Of a DNA stretch of 64,000 bases, positions 26,337 through 35,806 are shown one piece after another. The stretch covers positions 2,197,501-2,261,500 of the forward strand of contig NZ_CP106759.1 of assembly GCF_025642255.1 (NCBI RefSeq), in the 5' to 3' direction. The notes beneath the pieces were generated by a model, which had not been told where the DNA came from, did no database searches, and saw only the letters and a program-made list of their open reading frames with translations. The DNA comes from Stenotrophomonas maltophilia (GTDB taxonomy: Bacteria; Pseudomonadota; Gammaproteobacteria; Xanthomonadales; Xanthomonadaceae). A program made the translations under genes and the position numbers. Numbering within the stretch: the stretch's first letter is position 1; each line of letters begins with the position of its first letter.

Positions 26337-27071
26337 ATGGACGCCCAACCCTCCCTCCTTCCGCCTGACGCCCCCTGCCACGTCACGCCCCGCGCCGAGT
26401 TCCTGCGCGGCCTGCGCGCTGCCGTGCCGGTGATGATCGGCTTCGTTCCCTTCGCCCTGGTGCTCGGTGCACAGGCTGCGCAGAAGGGCCTGTCGGCGCT
26501 TGAAGTACCGCTCATGACCGGGCTCAACTTCGCCGGCGGCTCGGAGTTCGCCGCCATCGAGCTGTGGACGTCACCTCCGCACATCGCGCTCATCGTAGCG
26601 ATCACCGCGCTGGTCAACAGTCGCCATCTGTTGATGGGGGCCAGCCTGGCACCGCTGCTGCAGCACCTGCCACGCCGTCGCACGCTGCCGGCGTTGTTCT
26701 TCATGTGTGACGAAAGCTGGGCCCTGGGTGTCGCCGACGCGCGGCGGCGCATGCACGGTTTCAGCCTCGCCTACTACCTGGGCACCTCGGCCGGCCTGTA
26801 TGGGGTCTGGGTGACCTGCACGACGCTGGGGGCGATCGCGGGCCCGCTGCTGGGCGACATCCATGCCTATGGATTCGACATGGCCTTCCCCGCAGTGTTC
26901 CTGGTGCTGCTGCGTGGCATGTGGCAGGGCCTGCGCGCAGCGCGGCCCTGGCTGGTCAGCCTGCTGGTGGCCGCAGGCACCCATCTGCTGGTTCCGGGCG
27001 CCTGGTACGTCGCCAGCGGTGCGCTGGCCGGGCTGGTGGCCGCCTGGCTGCTGGCGGAGGACGCGGCATGA
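26337..27071 (+). CDS. azlC: AzlC-family branched-chain amino acid exporter, large subunit
   Basis: This 244-residue integral membrane protein has the AzlC pattern: an FLRGLRAAVPVMIGFVPFAL start, then LMTGLNFAGGSEFAAIELW, VNSRHLLMGASLAPLL and FFMCDESWALG. AzlC and AzlD together export branched-chain amino acids. The ATG at 26337 gives the standard N-terminus; an in-frame extension to 26211 would overlap the divergent regulator and looks unlike coding sequence. Its stop codon overlaps the azlD start as ATGA. Confidence 0.9.
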   Translation: MDAQPSLLPPDAPCHVTPRAEFLRGLRAAVPVMIGFVPFALVLGAQAAQKGLSALEVPLMTGLNFAGGSEFAAIELWTSPPHIALIVAITALVNSRHLLMGASLAPLLQHLPRRRTLPALFFMCDESWALGVADARRRMHGFSLAYYLGTSAGLYGVWVTCTTLGAIAGPLLGDIHAYGFDMAFPAVFLVLLRGMWQGLRAARPWLVSLLVAAGTHLLVPGAWYVASGALAGLVAAWLLAEDAA

Positions 27072-27367
27072 TCCAGTGGAGCTCGCTGCTCACCATCGTG
27101 CTGATGGCAGCCGTTACCTACCTCACCCGCATCATCGGCTTCCTGGCTCTGCGCAACCGCACCCTCGGCAAGCGTGCGGTGACGGTCATGGAGGCCGCGC
27201 CGGGCTGCGTGCTGATCTCGGTGATCGCCCCGGATTTCGTTGCCGACAAGCCCGCCGATCTGGCTGCGCTGGCCATCACCCTGCTGGCCGCCACCCGGCT
27301 GTCGATGCTGCCGACCGTGCTGATCGGCGTGGTCTCGGCCGGGTTGCTGCGCCATCTGCTGGGCTGA
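27068..27367 (+). CDS. azlD: AzlD-family branched-chain amino acid exporter, small subunit
   Basis: This 99-residue protein has about four hydrophobic segments, starting MIQWSSLLTIVLMAAVTYLT and continuing with RIIGFLAL and LPTVLIGVVSAGLLRHLLG, as in AzlD. Its start overlaps the azlC stop codon, so the subunits are translated together. The size is normal for the family. Confidence 0.9.
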   Translation: MIQWSSLLTIVLMAAVTYLTRIIGFLALRNRTLGKRAVTVMEAAPGCVLISVIAPDFVADKPADLAALAITLLAATRLSMLPTVLIGVVSAGLLRHLLG

Positions 27368-27371
27368 TTCA

Positions 27372-27401
27372 CGGCAGGCCGGGCGGGACCCGGCGCTGCC
27401 G
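27372..27401 (+). terminator. Hairpin after azlD
   Basis: CGGCAG-GCCGGG pairs with CCCGGC-G-CTGCCG across a short loop, 5 bases after the azlD stop codon. The U-rich tail is weak. It lies between convergent azlD and glgX. Confidence 0.45.
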
Positions 27402-27433
27402 ATCGGTCTTCGCGCCGAGCGGGCGCGCTGCAA

Positions 27434-29551
27434 TCAGGCGCTGCTGGCCGCGAGCAGGCACAGGCTGCGCGGCGGCAGGGTCCAGTCGCCGGTGCCGTCC
27501 TGCTCCAGCGGCGCCTCGTCGGTCTGCAGCAGTACGCGCCGGAACGACAGCGCCTGATCCGATACGCGGAACCGCTGCGGCTGGTCTCCGGCATTCAACA
27601 GCAGGGCGAGGCTGACATGCCGCCCGGGCTCACGCAGGCCGCTGTCGGGGCTTCGACCGTCCAGCACAATCAGCAGCGCGCGCAGTTCGGGGTCGTGCCA
27701 GTCCGCCTCCTCCATGCTGCGGCCGTCCGGATGCCGCCAGTCGATATCGCGCAGGCCCAGCGCTTCATCGTATTCACCGCGCAGGAACCGGTTCCTGCGC
27801 AGCAGGCCATAGCGCCGGCGCAGCGATAGTGCACGCCGCACGAATGCCACCTGCGCCTGCGCCGCCGGCTGCGAGGCACGCTCCCAGTCGATCCAGCTCA
27901 GCGGGTTGTCCTGGCAGTACGCGTTGTTGTTGCCCTGCTGCGAATGGCCGAACTCGTCGCCGGCCAGCAGCATGGGCGTGCCCTGCGACAGCAGCAGCGT
28001 GGCCAGCAGGTTGCGCATCTGCCGTGCACGCAACGAGAGGATCGCCGGATCATCGGTGTCGCCCTCCACACCGTGGTTGCTGGAAAGATTGTGCGAATGG
28101 CCATCGCGGTTGTCCTCGCCGTTGGCCTCGTTGTGGCGGTCGTTGTAGCTCACCAGATCGTGCAGGGTGAACCCGTCGTGTGCCGTTACCAGGTTGATGC
28201 TGGCCGACGGCCGCCTGCCGTGGTGTTCGAACAGGTCGGCCGAGCCGGTGAAACGGGTGGCGAACTCCGGCAGCTGCCCGCCATCGCCACGCCACAGCGC
28301 GCGCACTGTATCGCGGAAGCGGTCGTTCCATTCCGCCCAACCCGGCGGGAACTGGCCCAGCTGGTAGCCGCCCGGGCCGATGTCCCAGGGCTCGGCGATC
28401 AGCTTCACCTGGCTCAGGATCGGGTCCTGGCGTACGGCATCGAGGAAGCTGCCCGAGGCGTCGAAGCCATGGCGCTCACGGCCAAGAATGGTCGCCAGGT
28501 CGAAGCGGAAACCGTCTACCCGCATCTCGGTCACCCAGTAGCGCAGCGAGTCCATCACCATGCGCAGCGCACCGGCATTGGTCAGGTCGAACGTGTTGCC
28601 GGTGCCGGTATCGTTGATGTAATAGCGGCGATCATCGGCCAATCGGTAGTAGCTGGCATTGTCGATGCCCTTGAACGACAGCGTGGGGCCCAGCTCGTTG
28701 CCCTCGGCGGTGTGGTTGTAGACCACGTCCAGGATCACTTCGATGCCGGCATTGTGCAGCCGCGCGACCATCTGTTTGAACTCGGCCACGGTGCCCATCG
28801 ACAGGTAACGCGGCTGCGGGGCGAAGAAGCCGATGGTGTTGTACCCCCAGTAGTTGCGCAGCCCACGCTCGAGCAGCTGCTGGTCGTCCACGTACGCGTG
28901 CACGGGCAGCAGCTCGATGGCGGTCACACCCAGATGGCTCAGGTGGTCCACCACCGCATCATGCCGCAGTGCAGAGAAGGTGCCGCGCTCGGCCTGCGGG
29001 ACATCAGGATGCTGCATGGTCAAGCCGCGTACGTGCGCTTCGTAGATCACGGTCCTGTCCCAGGCCGTTTCGGGTGCACGCTCGACACCCCAGCTGAAGG
29101 CCGGATCGATCACGGCGCAGCGTGGCATGTAGCTGGCGCTGTCGCGGCGGTCGAAACTGAGATCGCCATCGCGATGGCCCAGGGTGTAGCCGAACAGGTG
29201 GGGCGCCCACTTCAGCTCGCCGACGATCTGCTTGGCGTAAGGGTCCAGCAACAGCTTGTTGGGATTGAAGCGATGCCCTTCCTCCGGCGCATACGGACCG
29301 TGCACCCGGTAGCCGTAGCGCTGCCCGGGCCTTACATCGGGCAGATAGCCGTGCCAGATCTCATTGGTGTACTCGGGCAGCGCGATGCGTTCGACCTCGC
29401 GGTTGCGCGCGTCGAACAGGCAGAGTTCGACCCGGGTGGCATGCCGCGAGTACAGCGCGAAGTTCACGCCCAGCCCGTCCCAGGTTGCACCCAGCGGGAA
29501 CGGCCGGCCTTCGCGCACGCGCGACGTCTGTGCCCACTTACGGCTCGCCAT
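27434..29551 (-). CDS. glgX: Glycogen debranching enzyme GlgX
   Basis: This 705-residue GH13 isoamylase-type enzyme cleaves alpha-1,6 branches from glycogen or malto-oligosaccharides. It has an N-terminal CBM48 domain ([20 protein letters not shown]) and a catalytic barrel with [28 protein letters not shown] (nucleophile Asp), [16 protein letters not shown] (acid Glu) and [13 protein letters not shown]. The start at 29551 gives the usual [21 protein letters not shown]-terminus and overlaps the small DUF2934 gene by 14 bases. It is the last gene of the glgA operon and would feed linear chains to TreY. Confidence 0.95.
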   Translation of the reverse strand: MASRKWAQTSRVREGRPFPLGATWDGLGVNFALYSRHATRVELCLFDARNREVERIALPEYTNEIWHGYLPDVRPGQRYGYRVHGPYAPEEGHRFNPNKLLLDPYAKQIVGELKWAPHLFGYTLGHRDGDLSFDRRDSASYMPRCAVIDPAFSWGVERAPETAWDRTVIYEAHVRGLTMQHPDVPQAERGTFSALRHDAVVDHLSHLGVTAIELLPVHAYVDDQQLLERGLRNYWGYNTIGFFAPQPRYLSMGTVAEFKQMVARLHNAGIEVILDVVYNHTAEGNELGPTLSFKGIDNASYYRLADDRRYYINDTGTGNTFDLTNAGALRMVMDSLRYWVTEMRVDGFRFDLATILGRERHGFDASGSFLDAVRQDPILSQVKLIAEPWDIGPGGYQLGQFPPGWAEWNDRFRDTVRALWRGDGGQLPEFATRFTGSADLFEHHGRRPSASINLVTAHDGFTLHDLVSYNDRHNEANGEDNRDGHSHNLSSNHGVEGDTDDPAILSLRARQMRNLLATLLLSQGTPMLLAGDEFGHSQQGNNNAYCQDNPLSWIDWERASQPAAQAQVAFVRRALSLRRRYGLLRRNRFLRGEYDEALGLRDIDWRHPDGRSMEEADWHDPELRALLIVLDGRSPDSGLREPGRHVSLALLLNAGDQPQRFRVSDQALSFRRVLLQTDEAPLEQDGTGDWTLPPRSLCLLAASSA

Positions 29552-29708
29552 CGCTGCCCTCCTCGCCGCGCGCCGCGGCAATCTCGGCCTCCACCAGCCG
29601 CTCGGCCATGTGCCAGTGCCGCTGCTGCTGGTCGTCCGGGCGCCCTTCCGCTTCCCATATCTGGTGGGCCAAAGCCTCAATCCGCTGCCGTCGTTCCCTG
29701 CTGTCCAT
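29538..29708 (-). CDS. DUF2934 small protein
   Basis: This 56-residue protein reads MDSRERRQRIEALAHQIWEA followed by a short helix (HMAERLVEAEIAAARGEE), the DUF2934 pattern with the conserved A-IWE-EGRP core. Its function is unknown. It is wedged between treY (32-base overlap) and glgX (14-base overlap), so it is fully nested in the operon. In related bacteria DUF2934 genes often sit with glycogen genes (recalled, not checked). The codon pattern is coding-like. Confidence 0.75.
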   Translation of the reverse strand: MDSRERRQRIEALAHQIWEAEGRPDDQQQRHWHMAERLVEAEIAAARGEEGSDGEP

Positions 29709-32250
29709 CCCTACCCGTCTCCTCGTTGATCCATACCGCCAGCGGGCTGCCAGCCAGAAGCCGTGCTGCATCCGCGGTTTCATTGAAATGTTCGATGCGT
29801 CCGTCCAGGAGGTTGCGCATGCGTCCTGCCGGAAGGCCGCGCAGCGTTGGGCCGGTGGCGACGCCACGCGCAACGTTCAGGCCGGGCCCGGGCACGGCGA
29901 CGGGCGAGCCGCGCTGCACGATCACCAGCAGTACCTGCATCTGGTGCCTGCGCACGAACGCCAGCCAGGGCGAGCGCGCCGGCGCGGACAGCGGCTGCAG
30001 CTCGCCGTACAGGAAAAGGTGCGGGTGCCTGCGGCGGCAATCCAGCAGCTGCCGCAGCAGCAATGCCTTGATGCCGCCGTCCCGCCAGTCCTGCAGCAGC
30101 GCGGGCCAGGAGCGCGTGTCCCGCAGCCATGCCTGCCGCGCCGGATAGTCCACGGCCCGGCGGTTGTCCGGGTCCACCAGGCTCAGGTCCCAGCCTTCGC
30201 CGCCTTGATAGAGGTCAGGCACACCGGGCAGGCAGTGCTGCAGGCACAGCTGTGCCAATCCATTGCAGGCGCCCGCCGGCGCGATGCGGGCCACGAAGGT
30301 CGCCAGCGCCTCGCGCACCGGCAGCAAGGGTGCTCCCTCCAGCAGCGCGTGCAGCCACTGCGCGGCGGCGTCCTCCACTGCCACATCGGGATCGGACCAG
30401 TTGCTGATCCGTTTGCCCTCGCGCAGGGCCTTGGTCAGCCAGTCCGCCATCCTCGATGCGAAGTCGGCACCGGGGGCGCCCTGCATCGGCCACGCCGCCA
30501 CCAGCGCCTGCCACAGCGCATACGCCTCGGCGCCCGGCAACGGCAGCGGCATGCCGGCCTTGGCGGCCATCCGGCTCCAGCGCCGTACAGCATCCCGCCA
30601 CTCCGCCGTGCAGGTGCTGAGCACCGCCAGCCGCGCCCGGCTGTCGCTGCCCCGCTTGTGATCGTGGGTCGCCAGCGCAAGCAGTGCCTCGGGATGGCGT
30701 CGCAGGCGCCGCGCTGCATGCTGCAGCAGCTCGCGTCCCTGCATGCCCAGCCGCTGCGGATCACTGCCGACTTCGTTGCGTGAGAGCAGTCTGAAGTAAC
30801 GATAGAAGCCGGTATCCTCCACCGACTTGGCGTTCAACGGCGCGGCCAACTGCCCGAAGCGCACGCGCAGCTCGCTTTCAGCCGGTGCCTGGCCGGGAAG
30901 TGCCTGCAGCAGCAGGTCCAGTGCCGCCCGTCCGGCACCGTCCAGCGCGGCTCGCGCGGCGGCAGCAGCGGAGACCAATGCCTTCCGCTCACCGGCGTCA
31001 CGCAGCGAATACGGGCGATAGGTGCGGTAGTGCCGCAGCAGCGCGGCCAGCCCGCGCGCCAGGGCGGCCGTACCGATGTCGGCCTCGGCCAGCCGGGGCT
31101 GCAGAACCTGCTGCGCACTGCGCAGCAGGCGCTGGAAGTCGGTGTGAAGCGACTGGCGCAGCAGCATCCCGCGCGCGTCCTGCTGTATCTGTTCAAAGTC
31201 GTGCGTGTCGCCGCTCGCCGCCTGCCAGGCGCGCGCGAGCGCGGGCGCCGCTGCCGGATCGTGCAGCCACGCGCCGACCTGGTCCATGAAGTCATAGCCG
31301 GTGGTCCCGTCGCAGGCCCACCCCTCGGGCAGCTGCTCGCCCTCGGCCAGTATCTTCTCGACGTGCAGGGTCACCGCCTCCGGATCACGGCTCCCGGCTG
31401 CGCAGGCAGCGTTGATCGCTTCGCGCAGGCGCTGCAGATAGGTGCCGGGCGACGACAGGCCATCCACATGGTCGATGCGCAGGCCATCCACCCAGCCCTC
31501 ACGCACCAGCCGCAACGGCAGCGCATGCACCGCTTCGAACACGTCCTCGCGCTCCACCCGCAGCGCGGCCAGTTCGTTGATATCGAAGAAGCGCCGGTAG
31601 TTCACCTGATCGCCTGCCGTGCGCCACCACGCCAGCCGGTAGTGCTGCCGCTGCAGCAGTGCCTGCAACCGCTCGACGCTGCGGTTGCAGCGTTCGGCCC
31701 ACGCCGGCCACTGCGCGGCGTCCAGGGGATGACTGCGCGGCGACAACGGCAGGACCAGCCCATGATGGCGCAACCCTGGCCGCTCATCGTCCACCCCCAC
31801 CCGCAGTACGCCGTCGCGCACGGCGTCGTGCAGTGGCCGGTCCAGCACCGGCAACCATAGCCGGCCTTCGCAGCCCGGCGCCTCCCAGTCGATGTCAAAC
31901 CAGCCTGCGTGGCGGCTTCGACGCCCGTGCATCAGCACATCGCTCCACCAGTGGCTGCGCGGGGATGCCGCCAGATGGTTGGGCACGATGTCCAGGATCA
32001 GACCCAGGCCGTGTGAGCGCGCCGCGGTGGCCAGCTGGCGGAAGGCCGCTTCGCCGCCCAGCTGCGGATTGATGCTGGCCGGGTCGATGCCATCGTAGCC
32101 ATGTGAGGACCCCGGGACCGCAGCCGCGATCGGCGACAGGTAAAGGTGACTGACGCCCAGTGCGGCGTAATACGGCACCTGCGCTGCGGCCGCTTCCAGG
32201 TCAAAGCCTGCGTGCACCTGCAGGCGCGCGGTGGCACGCAACCTCGTCAT
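29677..32250 (-). CDS. treY: Maltooligosyl trehalose synthase TreY
   Basis: This 857-residue GH13 enzyme converts the reducing-end maltose of a glucan to trehalose by intramolecular transglycosylation. Key motifs are YYAALGVSHLYLSPI, HGYDGIDPASINPQLGG, LDIVPNHLA, FFDINELAALRVE, GLRIDHVDGLSSPG (nucleophile) and VEKILAEGEQLPEGW (acid/base). The ATG at 32250 overlaps the malQ stop codon as ATGA. Its product is cut by TreZ, encoded two genes upstream. Confidence 0.95.
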   Translation of the reverse strand: MTRLRATARLQVHAGFDLEAAAAQVPYYAALGVSHLYLSPIAAAVPGSSHGYDGIDPASINPQLGGEAAFRQLATAARSHGLGLILDIVPNHLAASPRSHWWSDVLMHGRRSRHAGWFDIDWEAPGCEGRLWLPVLDRPLHDAVRDGVLRVGVDDERPGLRHHGLVLPLSPRSHPLDAAQWPAWAERCNRSVERLQALLQRQHYRLAWWRTAGDQVNYRRFFDINELAALRVEREDVFEAVHALPLRLVREGWVDGLRIDHVDGLSSPGTYLQRLREAINAACAAGSRDPEAVTLHVEKILAEGEQLPEGWACDGTTGYDFMDQVGAWLHDPAAAPALARAWQAASGDTHDFEQIQQDARGMLLRQSLHTDFQRLLRSAQQVLQPRLAEADIGTAALARGLAALLRHYRTYRPYSLRDAGERKALVSAAAAARAALDGAGRAALDLLLQALPGQAPAESELRVRFGQLAAPLNAKSVEDTGFYRYFRLLSRNEVGSDPQRLGMQGRELLQHAARRLRRHPEALLALATHDHKRGSDSRARLAVLSTCTAEWRDAVRRWSRMAAKAGMPLPLPGAEAYALWQALVAAWPMQGAPGADFASRMADWLTKALREGKRISNWSDPDVAVEDAAAQWLHALLEGAPLLPVREALATFVARIAPAGACNGLAQLCLQHCLPGVPDLYQGGEGWDLSLVDPDNRRAVDYPARQAWLRDTRSWPALLQDWRDGGIKALLLRQLLDCRRRHPHLFLYGELQPLSAPARSPWLAFVRRHQMQVLLVIVQRGSPVAVPGPGLNVARGVATGPTLRGLPAGRMRNLLDGRIEHFNETADAARLLAGSPLAVWINEETGRDGQQGTTAAD

Positions 32251-34091
32251 CGCCCTGCCCTGCGGCGCGTGTTGCTCAGGCGCGCCAGGCGCGCATCGGC
32301 GGCGGCACCGTCCCACGCCAGCGGCAACCGCCGTCGCCAGTTCGGATGCCCGCTGACGGTGCCTGGCAGGTTCACCTGCGCACGGCTGCCCAGCACATCT
32401 TCCAATGGCAGCAGCGCCAGCCGCGACGCTGCGTGGGCAACCAGTGACAGCGCTCCGTCCTCCACGGTCGCGCCGTCACCACCGCAGACCGCGGCCAGCG
32501 CCTGCACATCCCGCGCGCGCGCGCGCAGTGCCGCCGACAGGTCCTCCAGCTCACCCAGGCGGGCACGCCAGCGCAGGTCGCGCCCGCGCAGCCAGCCGGC
32601 CAGTGGCGGCAGGTCGTGGGTGGACGGCATGGCCACCGCATCGCGGCGCCACCGCGACGCCGGCAGGAAGCGCTCGCCGTTGCGGGCGAACGGCAGCACC
32701 TCGATGCCCAGGATGCCCCGGGCTGCCAGCCGCTGGCGGATGCCCGGCGGCACCACCCCCAGGTCTTCACCGATCAGCACGCAGCGATGCCGCCACGATT
32801 CCAGCACCAGCAGATTGATCAGGTCATCGAATGGATAGCGCAGGTACACGCCCTGCCTGGCGCCAGCGCCGTGAGGCAACACCCACAGCCGCTGCAGGCC
32901 GAGGATGTGGTCGATGCGCAGGCCACCGCGGCCGGCCATCACGGCGCGCAGTACGCGGATGAACGGTGCAAAGCCCTCGCGGTGCAACGCCAACGGTGAC
33001 CAGCTGGTGATGCCCCAGGCCTGGCCGAGCGGATTGAACGCATCCGGCGGCGCACCCAGTTCAAGCCCCTGCAGCAGATCGGCGCCACCGGTGCGTGCCT
33101 CGACGCCCTGCGGTGCACAGCCCACGGCCAGATCGGCAATCAATCCGATCGACGCGCCATCACTGCGCAGCGCCGCGTGCACCTGCACCCAGCCCTGCTG
33201 CGCCAGCCACTGCGCAAATGCATGGTCGTCGGCGCTCCCGGTGATCCCGTCGGCGGCATGCTGGCAATAGCGCAGCAGCGGTTCGCCCTGCGCATCGCAC
33301 CAGGTCTCGATCTGCTCGCACTGTGCCGGTGCCTGCTGCCGCAGCCAGTGGCGCACCTGTCGCAGCCAGCGCCACTTCAATGCCGCCGAGTGCGGCCAGT
33401 CGATGCGGCGTGCAGCGGTGGCGGCATCAATTGCCATCGCCAGTGCCTCGTCCTGGCGCAGCACGCTGTCGGCAGCCTCCGGCAGCACCTGCGGAAGAGA
33501 TACCTGCAGCGGGTCGAGCCAGCGCCGGTCACTGGGCGAATAGGGGCTATGGCCCAGGCCGGGTGGCAAGCCGGCGTGCAGCGGACTCAACGCCAGTGCA
33601 TCGCCTCCATGCCGCTGCAGCAGCTCACGCCACTGCGCACAGCCGGCGCTGTCACCGATGCCTGCATCGCCGCGGGCGCGCAGACTGTAGACCTGCACCG
33701 ACAGACCCCAACCGCGCAGCAGGCGCGGTGGCCACCAGGCTCGCGGCGGCGCCACCGCGACCGCCTGTTGCCGCCCGCCCCGGCGCCACTGCCAATAGCC
33801 CGGTTGATCCGGAACGCGCCAGCGCCCCTGCGCATCAGGCCGTGCTGGCAGCTCGCGCCCCTGTTCATCCACCCAGCACGCCGCCCCCGTCGCCTCCGGC
33901 ATCACCAGTACCTGGCCACAGCAGGCGGTGAGCAAGCGGGCGCGCACCGGCGCACCATCGCCTTGCAGCCCTTCCAGCACCGCGCGAAGCACGTCCGGCG
34001 CGACTTCGCGCTCGACGCCGGCCACGTCGGTCCAGCGCTCCAGGAGACCTGCCCGGCGTGCGGCGTCCCGAACCGATATATCCGTCCTCAT
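32247..34091 (-). CDS. malQ: 4-alpha-glucanotransferase (amylomaltase) MalQ
   Basis: This 614-residue GH77 enzyme transfers alpha-1,4-glucan segments between chains. An N-terminal MalQ domain (about 1-130) precedes the catalytic part, with LSVQVYSLRARGDAGIGD, SPYSPSDRRWLDPL, GLRIDHILGLQRLW (nucleophile), LIGEDLGVVPPGIR (acid/base) and PSTHDLPPLAGW. The ATG at 34091 overlaps the treZ stop codon as ATGA. In this operon it probably recycles short maltodextrins into chains long enough for TreY. Confidence 0.93.
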   Translation of the reverse strand: MRTDISVRDAARRAGLLERWTDVAGVEREVAPDVLRAVLEGLQGDGAPVRARLLTACCGQVLVMPEATGAACWVDEQGRELPARPDAQGRWRVPDQPGYWQWRRGGRQQAVAVAPPRAWWPPRLLRGWGLSVQVYSLRARGDAGIGDSAGCAQWRELLQRHGGDALALSPLHAGLPPGLGHSPYSPSDRRWLDPLQVSLPQVLPEAADSVLRQDEALAMAIDAATAARRIDWPHSAALKWRWLRQVRHWLRQQAPAQCEQIETWCDAQGEPLLRYCQHAADGITGSADDHAFAQWLAQQGWVQVHAALRSDGASIGLIADLAVGCAPQGVEARTGGADLLQGLELGAPPDAFNPLGQAWGITSWSPLALHREGFAPFIRVLRAVMAGRGGLRIDHILGLQRLWVLPHGAGARQGVYLRYPFDDLINLLVLESWRHRCVLIGEDLGVVPPGIRQRLAARGILGIEVLPFARNGERFLPASRWRRDAVAMPSTHDLPPLAGWLRGRDLRWRARLGELEDLSAALRARARDVQALAAVCGGDGATVEDGALSLVAHAASRLALLPLEDVLGSRAQVNLPGTVSGHPNWRRRLPLAWDGAAADARLARLSNTRRRAGR

Positions 34092-35806
34092 GCCGCCACC
34101 CAGCACGCAACAACACTGCCGCCTGCCGGCAGCACACCGGCAACGTCGGGACCCACAACGCGCTCGCCGGCCGGCACCGCATGCGCCACGGGCCGTGGGC
34201 CCACATTGATCGCGATCCACCATTGGCCCGATGGCAGCTGCCAACCCGCCTGCACCGCCCCCTCGCCAAGCACCCGCGCACCCAGCGACCGGGCCTGCAG
34301 CAGGCCGGGCTGCAGATAGCGTCTGCGCAGGGCCAAAAACCCGCCTGTGCAACGCAGCCATTGCTGCGACCAGGGATCATCGCCGGGCGGCGGCGTGTAC
34401 GAGACCTGCAGGGTGGCCGGATCGTTCGGGTCCGGAATACGCGCACGCGAGGCGGCATCGGCGAAGGCACTGAAGCCGGAAAACTCGCGGCGACGTCCCT
34501 CGCGCACCGCCTCGTCCAGCGGCGGCGCATAGTCGGTGAAGAACAGGAACGGCGACCGCGCCTGCCACGGTTCACCCATGAACAGCAGCGGGATCATCGG
34601 CGTCAGCAGGGTCAGCGCCAGTGCCGCGCGCAGCCGCGCCGGATCCACCAGCATCGACAGGCGCTCGCCGAAGGCACGGTTGCCCACTTGGTCGTGGTTC
34701 TGCGCGAATACAACGAAACGCGCGGGCGACAGGTCGCTGCTGGGTTCGCCGCGGGGATGGCCGCCCAGGTCAGGTTCACCCTGCCAGGCGAATCCTTCTG
34801 CCAGGCAGCGGGCCAGCAGCGCGTCGGCGCGACCGGCGTAGGCCGCGTAATAGCCTTCCTGCTCGCCGGTCAGCATCACGTGCAGCGCGTTGTGGAAGTC
34901 GTCGTTCCATTGCCCCTGATAGGCACCGCGCAGCCACCGCGCCTGGTTGCGTTCGTTCTCCAGCACCAGGTGCGCGTGCGGCACCTCCGCGCGCACCTCA
35001 TCGGCCAGCTGCTGCAGGAAGCGGTCATCGTCGATGGCGTGTACCGCGTCCAGGCGCAGCCCATCGAAGCCATAGTCGCGCAACCACATCAGCGCATTGT
35101 CGATGAAGAAGCGCCGCACCCAGGGCTGGCGGAAGTCGATCGCCTCACCCCAGGGGGTGCTGCGATCGTCACGGAAGAACGCCCGCGCGTAGTCACGCAG
35201 AGGGTTGCCCTGTGGTCCGAAGTGGTTGTAGACCACATCCAGCAGCACCGACAGTCCGGCATCATGCGCCGCGTCGATGAAAGCCTTCAGCGCTGCCGGC
35301 CCGCCGTAGACATGGGCCGGTGCGTAGGGGAACACACCGTCGTAGCCCCAGTTGCGCCGGCCGGGAAACTGCGCAACCGGCATCAGCTCGATGGCGGTGA
35401 TGCCCGTTGCGGCCAGCATCGGCAGCTGCGCGGTCAGTGCAGCGAGGCCGCCGCCTGCCTCGATGTGCACCTCACAGATGACCAGGTCCTGCCAGGCGGG
35501 CCCCTGCCACGTGGCCTGCGCCCTGCCGGTGTCCAGCACCACGGCGCTGTCGCCATCGACGCCGTCCGGCTGCCAGCGCGAGGCCGGATCTGGCACGTCC
35601 TGGCCTGAAGGGAGGCGGAACCGGTACCGGTCGCCATGCGATGCCTGTGTCCGCAGCCAGTGGCAACCGTCCGGCTCGCGTTGCATCGGCCGCAGCGCGC
35701 CCTGCAGGCACAGCGTCATCGTGTCCGCGTCCGGCGCCCACACACGGAACTCCACCCCCTCACCGGCCGCACGCCAAGCGCCCAGACGCGGCGACGCTGT
35801 GGTCAT
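34088..35806 (-). CDS. treZ: Maltooligosyl trehalose trehalohydrolase TreZ
   Basis: This 572-residue GH13 enzyme releases trehalose from maltooligosyl trehalose. It has an N-terminal CBM48-like domain ([18 protein letters not shown]) and then barrel motifs: [44 protein letters not shown] (nucleophile), [13 protein letters not shown] (acid Glu) and [16 protein letters not shown]. It overlaps glgB upstream and malQ downstream by 4 bases each. Confidence 0.95.
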   Translation of the reverse strand: MTTASPRLGAWRAAGEGVEFRVWAPDADTMTLCLQGALRPMQREPDGCHWLRTQASHGDRYRFRLPSGQDVPDPASRWQPDGVDGDSAVVLDTGRAQATWQGPAWQDLVICEVHIEAGGGLAALTAQLPMLAATGITAIELMPVAQFPGRRNWGYDGVFPYAPAHVYGGPAALKAFIDAAHDAGLSVLLDVVYNHFGPQGNPLRDYARAFFRDDRSTPWGEAIDFRQPWVRRFFIDNALMWLRDYGFDGLRLDAVHAIDDDRFLQQLADEVRAEVPHAHLVLENERNQARWLRGAYQGQWNDDFHNALHVMLTGEQEGYYAAYAGRADALLARCLAEGFAWQGEPDLGGHPRGEPSSDLSPARFVVFAQNHDQVGNRAFGERLSMLVDPARLRAALALTLLTPMIPLLFMGEPWQARSPFLFFTDYAPPLDEAVREGRRREFSGFSAFADAASRARIPDPNDPATLQVSYTPPPGDDPWSQQWLRCTGGFLALRRRYLQPGLLQARSLGARVLGEGAVQAGWQLPSGQWWIAINVGPRPVAHAVPAGERVVGPDVAGVLPAGGSVVACWVAA

